From NCBI RefSeq assembly GCF_014645835.1, contig NZ_BMMM01000001.1, forward strand, positions 855,962 to 919,961: 64,000 bases of DNA, read 5' to 3'. Under the pieces are notes generated by a model, which searched no databases, was not told the origin of the DNA, and was given only the letters and a program-made list of their open reading frames with translations. This DNA is from Streptomyces albiflavescens (GTDB lineage Bacteria > Actinomycetota > Actinomycetes > Streptomycetales > Streptomycetaceae). Below are positions 60,249-64,000 of the stretch, piece after piece (positions within the stretch are counted from its first letter, which is position 1; each line of letters starts with the position of its first letter). The position numbers were made by a program, and so were the translations under genes.

Positions 60249-61313
60249 ATGGCGACTTTGTGCAGACCCTCGGTCTCGGTTCCGGAACATGTCATCACGA
60301 TGGAGGAGACGCTGGAGCTATGCCGCTCCCGTCACGCCGACCACCCACAACTGCCTCTGGCGCTACGCCTGATCGAGAACACGGGCGTCGCCACCCGGCA
60401 CATCGTCCAGCCCATCGAGGAGACGTTGAAGCACCCGGGCTTCGAAGACCGGAACAAGGTCTACGAGAGCGAGGCCAAGGCCCGCGTCCCCGCAGTGGTG
60501 CAGCGGGCACTGGACGACGCCGAGCTGCTCACCACCGACATCGACGTGATCATCTACGTATCGTGCACCGGGTTCATGATGCCCTCACTCACGGCCTGGC
60601 TGATCAACTCGATGGGCTTCGGCAGCGACACCCGGCAGATACCCATAGCCCAGCTGGGCTGCGCGGCCGGCGGCGCCGCGATCAACCGCGCGCATGACTT
60701 CTGCACGGCGTACCCCGACGCCAACGCGCTCATCGTGGCCTGCGAGTTCTGCTCGCTCTGCTACCAGCCGACCGACCTCGGCGTCGGCTCGCTGCTCTCC
60801 AACGGACTCTTCGGCGACGGCATAGCCGCCGCGGTCGTCCGCGGCAAAGGCGGCACCGGCGTCAAGCTGGAGCGCAACAGCTCGTACCTGATCCCCAAGA
60901 CCGAAGAGTGGATCATGTACGACGTCCGGGCCACGGGCTTCCACTTCCTGCTCGACAAGCGGGTGCCCGGGACGATGGAACCCCTCGCCCCCGCGCTCCA
61001 CGCCCTCGCGCGAAAGCACGGCTGGGACGCCTCCGACCTGGACTTCTACATCATCCACGCGGGCGGCCCCAGGATCCTCGACGACCTCTGCAAGTTCCTC
61101 GAAGTACCGCCGGAGGCCTTCCGGTTCAGCCGGGCCACCCTCACGGAGTACGGGAACATCGCCAGCGCCGTCGTCCTGGACGCGCTGCGCCGGCTGTTCG
61201 AGGAGGGCGGCGCCGAGCACGACGCGCGCGGACTGCTCGCGGGCTTCGGCCCCGGCATCACCGCGGAGATGGCGCTGGGCAGCTGGCGCAACGCGGGCGA
61301 CGAGATGGTGTGA
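60249..61313 (+). CDS. rppA: Type III polyketide synthase RppA, 1,3,6,8-tetrahydroxynaphthalene synthase
   Basis: The product is 354 residues. The catalytic triad is in place: C138 (QLGCAAGGAA), H270 (FYIIHAGGP) and N303 (TEYGNIASA), at the positions known for RppA. It condenses five malonyl-CoA to 1,3,6,8-tetrahydroxynaphthalene, the precursor of flaviolin and of hexahydroxyperylenequinone melanin. P450 and cupin genes follow in one unit (6 and 7 bp gaps), giving the usual pigment cluster. ATG 60249 lacks a strong RBS. Confidence 0.95.
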   Translation: MATLCRPSVSVPEHVITMEETLELCRSRHADHPQLPLALRLIENTGVATRHIVQPIEETLKHPGFEDRNKVYESEAKARVPAVVQRALDDAELLTTDIDVIIYVSCTGFMMPSLTAWLINSMGFGSDTRQIPIAQLGCAAGGAAINRAHDFCTAYPDANALIVACEFCSLCYQPTDLGVGSLLSNGLFGDGIAAAVVRGKGGTGVKLERNSSYLIPKTEEWIMYDVRATGFHFLLDKRVPGTMEPLAPALHALARKHGWDASDLDFYIIHAGGPRILDDLCKFLEVPPEAFRFSRATLTEYGNIASAVVLDALRRLFEEGGAEHDARGLLAGFGPGITAEMALGSWRNAGDEMV

Positions 61314-61318
61314 CAGGC

Positions 61319-62533
61319 ATGAGCGAAGACACCATCACCGAACCACTGCCACCCGTCCACCCCTGGCCGGTCGTCGACCTGCCAGGCGTGGACTTCGACC
61401 CGGTCCTCACCAAGCTGATGCGGGAGGGCCCGGTCACCCGGATCCAACTGCCCAACGGCGAGGGCTGGGCGTGGCTGGTGACGCGGTACGACGACGTGCG
61501 CACGGTGACCAACGACGCCCGGTTCAGCCGTGCGGCGGTCATGGACGGGCGGGTCACCCGGCTCGCCCCGCACTTCATCCCGTCCCGCGGCGCGGTGGGC
61601 TTCCTGGATCCGCCCGACCACACCCGGCTGCGCCGCTCGGTGGCCCCCGCCTTCACGGCGCGCGGCGTGGAGCGGGTGCGGGAGAAGTCCCGGCGGATGC
61701 TCGACGAGCTGGTCGACGAGCTGCTCCAGGACGGGCCGCCCGCCGACCTCACCGCGACGGTCCTGAGCCCCTTCCCCATCGCCGTCATCTGCGAGCTGAT
61801 GGGCGTCCCGGCCACCGACCGGCAGAGTATGCACAGCTGGACCCAGCTGATCCTGTCCTCGTCGCACGGCGCCGAGGTCAGCGAGAAGGCCAAGGCGGAG
61901 ATGAGCGCGTACTTCGCGCGGCTCATCGGCGATCGGCGCGACAGCACCGGCGAGGACGTCACCTCGCTGCTGGGCGCCGCCGTGGGCAGGGACGAGATCA
62001 TGCTGGACGAGGCCGTGGGGCTCGCCGTGCTCCTCCAGATCGGCGGCGAGGCGGTCACCAACAACAGCGGCCAGCTGTTCTACATCCTGATGACCCGCGC
62101 CGACCTGGCCGAACAACTGCGGGCCGAGCCGGAGATCCGCCCCCGGGCCATCGACGAGCTGCTCCGCTACATCCCGCACCGCAGTGCGGTCGGGCTGTCG
62201 CGGATCGCGCTGGAGGACGTGGAGATCAGCGGCGTGCGGATCCGGGCGGGCGACGCGATCTACGTGTCGTACCTGGCCGCGAACCGCGACCCGGACGTCT
62301 TCCCGGACCCGGAGGCCATCGATTTCTCACGCATCCCCAACCCGCATGTGTCGTTCGGCTTCGGCCCGCACTACTGCCCGGGCGGGATGCTGGCCAGGCT
62401 GGAGTCCGAGCTCATGGTCGACGTGCTGCTCGACCGGATGCCGGGGCTGCGGCTCGCCGTGCCGCCGGATCAGGTTCCCTTCAGGACGGGCGCGTTGATC
62501 CGTGGCCCCGCGAACCTGCCTGTGACGTGGTGA
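61319..62533 (+). CDS. Cytochrome P450, CYP158-like (P450-mel) flaviolin/THN-coupling enzyme
   Basis: The product is 404 residues. It shows the haem-binding loop FGFGPHYCPGGMLAR with C353, the ExxR helix ELLRYIPHR, and an I-helix reading IGGEAVTNNSG, which lacks the usual acid-alcohol pair, as in CYP158A enzymes. It should oxidatively couple flaviolin or tetrahydroxynaphthalene to pigment polymers. It is located 5 bp after rppA and 7 bp before the cupin gene. Confidence 0.93.
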   Translation: MSEDTITEPLPPVHPWPVVDLPGVDFDPVLTKLMREGPVTRIQLPNGEGWAWLVTRYDDVRTVTNDARFSRAAVMDGRVTRLAPHFIPSRGAVGFLDPPDHTRLRRSVAPAFTARGVERVREKSRRMLDELVDELLQDGPPADLTATVLSPFPIAVICELMGVPATDRQSMHSWTQLILSSSHGAEVSEKAKAEMSAYFARLIGDRRDSTGEDVTSLLGAAVGRDEIMLDEAVGLAVLLQIGGEAVTNNSGQLFYILMTRADLAEQLRAEPEIRPRAIDELLRYIPHRSAVGLSRIALEDVEISGVRIRAGDAIYVSYLAANRDPDVFPDPEAIDFSRIPNPHVSFGFGPHYCPGGMLARLESELMVDVLLDRMPGLRLAVPPDQVPFRTGALIRGPANLPVTW

Positions 62534-62540
62534 GCGGCCG

Positions 62541-63062
62541 ATGACAAGGACCGAAGGGCTACTCGTGCCGCCGGGGCACGGCCGTGTCGTGCAGACGCCC
62601 GCGCAGCACGTGACGTTCAAGGTGACCGGCTCGCACTCGCGCACGGCGTCCACCTTCGAGGTGCGCGTGCCGCCCGGCTTCGACGTCGGCGCCCATGTGC
62701 ACACACGCAGCGAGGAGTTGTTCTATGTGCTCGAAGGCGAGCTGGACGTGCTCGCCTTCGAGCCGCGGGTACGGACCCCGGACAACTGGCAGAAGTGGGA
62801 GTCCGGTTCGGGCAGCCGGGTGGTCCGGGCGACCCCCGGCACGGTCATCGTCGTGCCCCCAGGCTGCCCGCACGCCTTCTCCAACCCCACGGAGACCCCG
62901 GCGAAGATGTTCTTCCAGGCGTCACCGCCCCCTGACCACGAGCACTACTTCGAGGAACTCCTGGAGATCCTCGGCAACGGCGGCCCCCCGGACCATGCGG
63001 CGATCGAGGAGCTGCGTTCCAGGTACGACATCGAGCAACTCACACCCTTGAAACACCGCTAG
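62541..63062 (+). CDS. Cupin-domain oxygenase-like protein of the rppA cluster
   Basis: The product is 173 residues, a single cupin barrel with metal-binding histidines in GAHVHTRSEELFYVLEGELD and the second motif PGTVIVVPPGCPHAFSNPT. In other Streptomyces a small quinone-forming monooxygenase sits in this position and converts tetrahydroxynaphthalene to flaviolin; this protein is the natural candidate, but I have not verified family membership. It ends the operon and is followed by a hairpin repeat. Confidence 0.82.
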   Translation: MTRTEGLLVPPGHGRVVQTPAQHVTFKVTGSHSRTASTFEVRVPPGFDVGAHVHTRSEELFYVLEGELDVLAFEPRVRTPDNWQKWESGSGSRVVRATPGTVIVVPPGCPHAFSNPTETPAKMFFQASPPPDHEHYFEELLEILGNGGPPDHAAIEELRSRYDIEQLTPLKHR

Positions 63063-63066
63063 CCGG

Positions 63067-63116
63067 AGCGCCCCTTTCAGGGGGTGCGGGGAACTGCGCG
63101 ACCGGCCACAACCGGT
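63067..63116. repeat. Streptomyces intergenic repeat (GCGGGGAACTGCGCGACC family)
   Basis: CGCCCCTTTCAGGGGG and GCGGGGAACTGCGCGACC followed by GGCCACAACCGG form a sequence found widely at gene ends in Streptomyces. It contains short hairpins and lies between the cupin gene and the convergent acyl-CoA dehydrogenase, so it may terminate both. Confidence 0.7.
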
Positions 63117-63136
63117 CCGCAGCCTCCTCGAAACCG

Positions 63137-64000
63137 CTAGCGGATGGGCATCCCGGACAACGTCCGCGCGATCACCAGCCGCTGAACCTCACTCGTACCC
63201 TCGAAGATCGTGTAGATGGCCGCATCCCGGTGCATCCGCTCCACGGGGTACTCCCGGGTGTACCCGTTGCCACCGAGGATCTGGATCGCCTGCGCGGTCA
63301 CCTTCTTCGCGGTCTCACTGGCGAACAGCTTCGACATGGACCCCTCGGCCGCGGTGAACGGCTTGCCGTTGACCGCCATCCAGGAGGCGCGCCACACCAG
63401 CAGCCGCGCCGCGTCGATCGACGTCCGCATGTCGGCGAGCTGGAACGCGACACCCTGGTTGTCGATGATCGGCCGCCCGAACTGCTCACGCGTCTTCGCG
63501 TAGTCGAGGGCCACCTCGTACGCGGCCCGAGCGGTACCCACCGCCATGGCACCCACCGCCGGGCGGCTGGCCTCGAACGTCGCCATCGCGGCGTTCTTCA
63601 CGCGCTCGCCGCCCGCCTTGGCGCGCTCACGGGCGCGGGCCAGGCGCTCGTCGAGCTTCTCCTTGCCGCCGAGGAGGCAGGAGCCGGGGATACGGACGTT
63701 CTCCAGGACGACCTCGGCGGTGTGCGAGGCACGGATGCCGTGCTTCTTGAACTTCTGGCCCTGCGAGAGGCCCGGCGTGTTCGGCGGGACGATGAAGGAG
63801 GCGTGCCCCTTGGAGCCCAGCTCGGTGTCGACGACCGCGACGACGACGTGGACGTTGGCGATGCCGCCGTTGGTCGCCCAGGTCTTGGTGCCGTTGAGGA
63901 CCCACTCGTCCTTGGCCTCGTCGTAGACGGCGCGCGTGCGCATGGAGGCGACGTCGGAGCCGGCGTCGGGCTCGGAGGAGCAGAAGGCGGCGACCTTGAC
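63137..64000 (-). CDS. Acyl-CoA dehydrogenase, 5' end outside window
   Basis: 288 codons are present, all in frame up to base 64000. The protein shows AAFCSSEPDAGSDVASM and VLNGTKTWATNGGIANV of the FAD domain, then REQFGRPIIDNQGVAFQLADM, and the C-terminal region with VERMHRDAAIYTIFEGTSEVQRLVIARTL (partly quoted), where E of FEGTSE is in the flavin loop. It is a single-subunit type with a typical C-terminus. A charged helix ERLARARERAKAGGERVK (reading approximate) is inserted between the beta and C-terminal domains, which is not typical of short-chain enzymes. The substrate is unknown. Confidence 0.9.
   Translation of the reverse strand, partial: VKVAAFCSSEPDAGSDVASMRTRAVYDEAKDEWVLNGTKTWATNGGIANVHVVVAVVDTELGSKGHASFIVPPNTPGLSQGQKFKKHGIRASHTAEVVLENVRIPGSCLLGGKEKLDERLARARERAKAGGERVKNAAMATFEASRPAVGAMAVGTARAAYEVALDYAKTREQFGRPIIDNQGVAFQLADMRTSIDAARLLVWRASWMAVNGKPFTAAEGSMSKLFASETAKKVTAQAIQILGGNGYTREYPVERMHRDAAIYTIFEGTSEVQRLVIARTLSGMPIR

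Overview
This is a 64 kb stretch of a high-GC actinomycete chromosome, almost certainly a Streptomyces. The signs are strong third-position GC bias, many GTG starts, 4-bp stop/start overlaps, SARP-type regulators, a lasso-peptide cluster, rppA, and intergenic hairpin repeats typical of that genus. No rRNA, tRNA or CRISPR array was seen.

Left part (1-14 kb): a sugar/cation-symporter-type MFS permease (cut by the window edge), a PLP aminotransferase, and two large paralogous SARP-AAA regulators, all on the minus strand. They are followed by an 861-residue fusion flavoenzyme (CrtI/retinol-saturase-like FAD domain, ferredoxin-reductase domain, C-terminal [2Fe-2S] domain), divergent from a small plus-strand set (alpha/beta hydrolase, 2TM protein, DUF4188 protein).

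Catabolic block (14.6-33.8 kb): a minus-strand operon (MFS permease, FAD amine oxidase, DapA-type lyase, aldehyde dehydrogenase, Old-Yellow-Enzyme/TMADH-like flavoprotein) is divergent from a remarkable regulator, which fuses a full-length but apparently dead IS630 transposase to a GntR/FCD module. Next come a normal GntR/FCD repressor and the plus-strand operon glyA-soxBDAG-sdaA-purU. That operon oxidises sarcosine to glycine, joins glycine with the released one-carbon unit to make serine, deaminates serine to pyruvate, and drains excess formyl-THF to formate.

Lasso-peptide cassette (34.3-38.9 kb): a 36-residue precursor absent from normal ORF calls, a cyclase, a PqqD-like RRE protein, a transglutaminase-like leader protease and an ABC exporter. 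The predicted core LLQRHGNDRLILSKN belongs to the citrulassin type. A 61-bp repeat occurs three times in the same orientation (14420, 33864, 38997). It brackets both the catabolic block and the lasso cassette, and an integrase remnant lies next to the third copy.

Mobile/variable zone (39-47 kb): a SpoIIE-type phosphatase sensor, a replication-relaxation-like remnant, a protein O-mannosyltransferase gene (PMT), and a low-GC segment with two orphan membrane proteins. That segment is bounded by two versions of the PMT 3' end, as expected for an element that integrated into that gene end.

Right part (47-64 kb): mostly core-like genes. These are DUF779, a phosphodiester-glycosidase-family exoprotein, a Tat-exported GDPD/PI-PLC-like protein, an acyl-CoA dehydrogenase pair with a quinone reductase, an XRE-cupin regulator with a divergent FAD oxidoreductase, and a 173-bp MITE followed by a 27-bp minisatellite. 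Then come an ATP-dependent DNA ligase with a coupled NUDIX gene, a succinate-semialdehyde-type dehydrogenase, a TenA-like protein, the rppA-P450-cupin tetrahydroxynaphthalene pathway, and a truncated acyl-CoA dehydrogenase.
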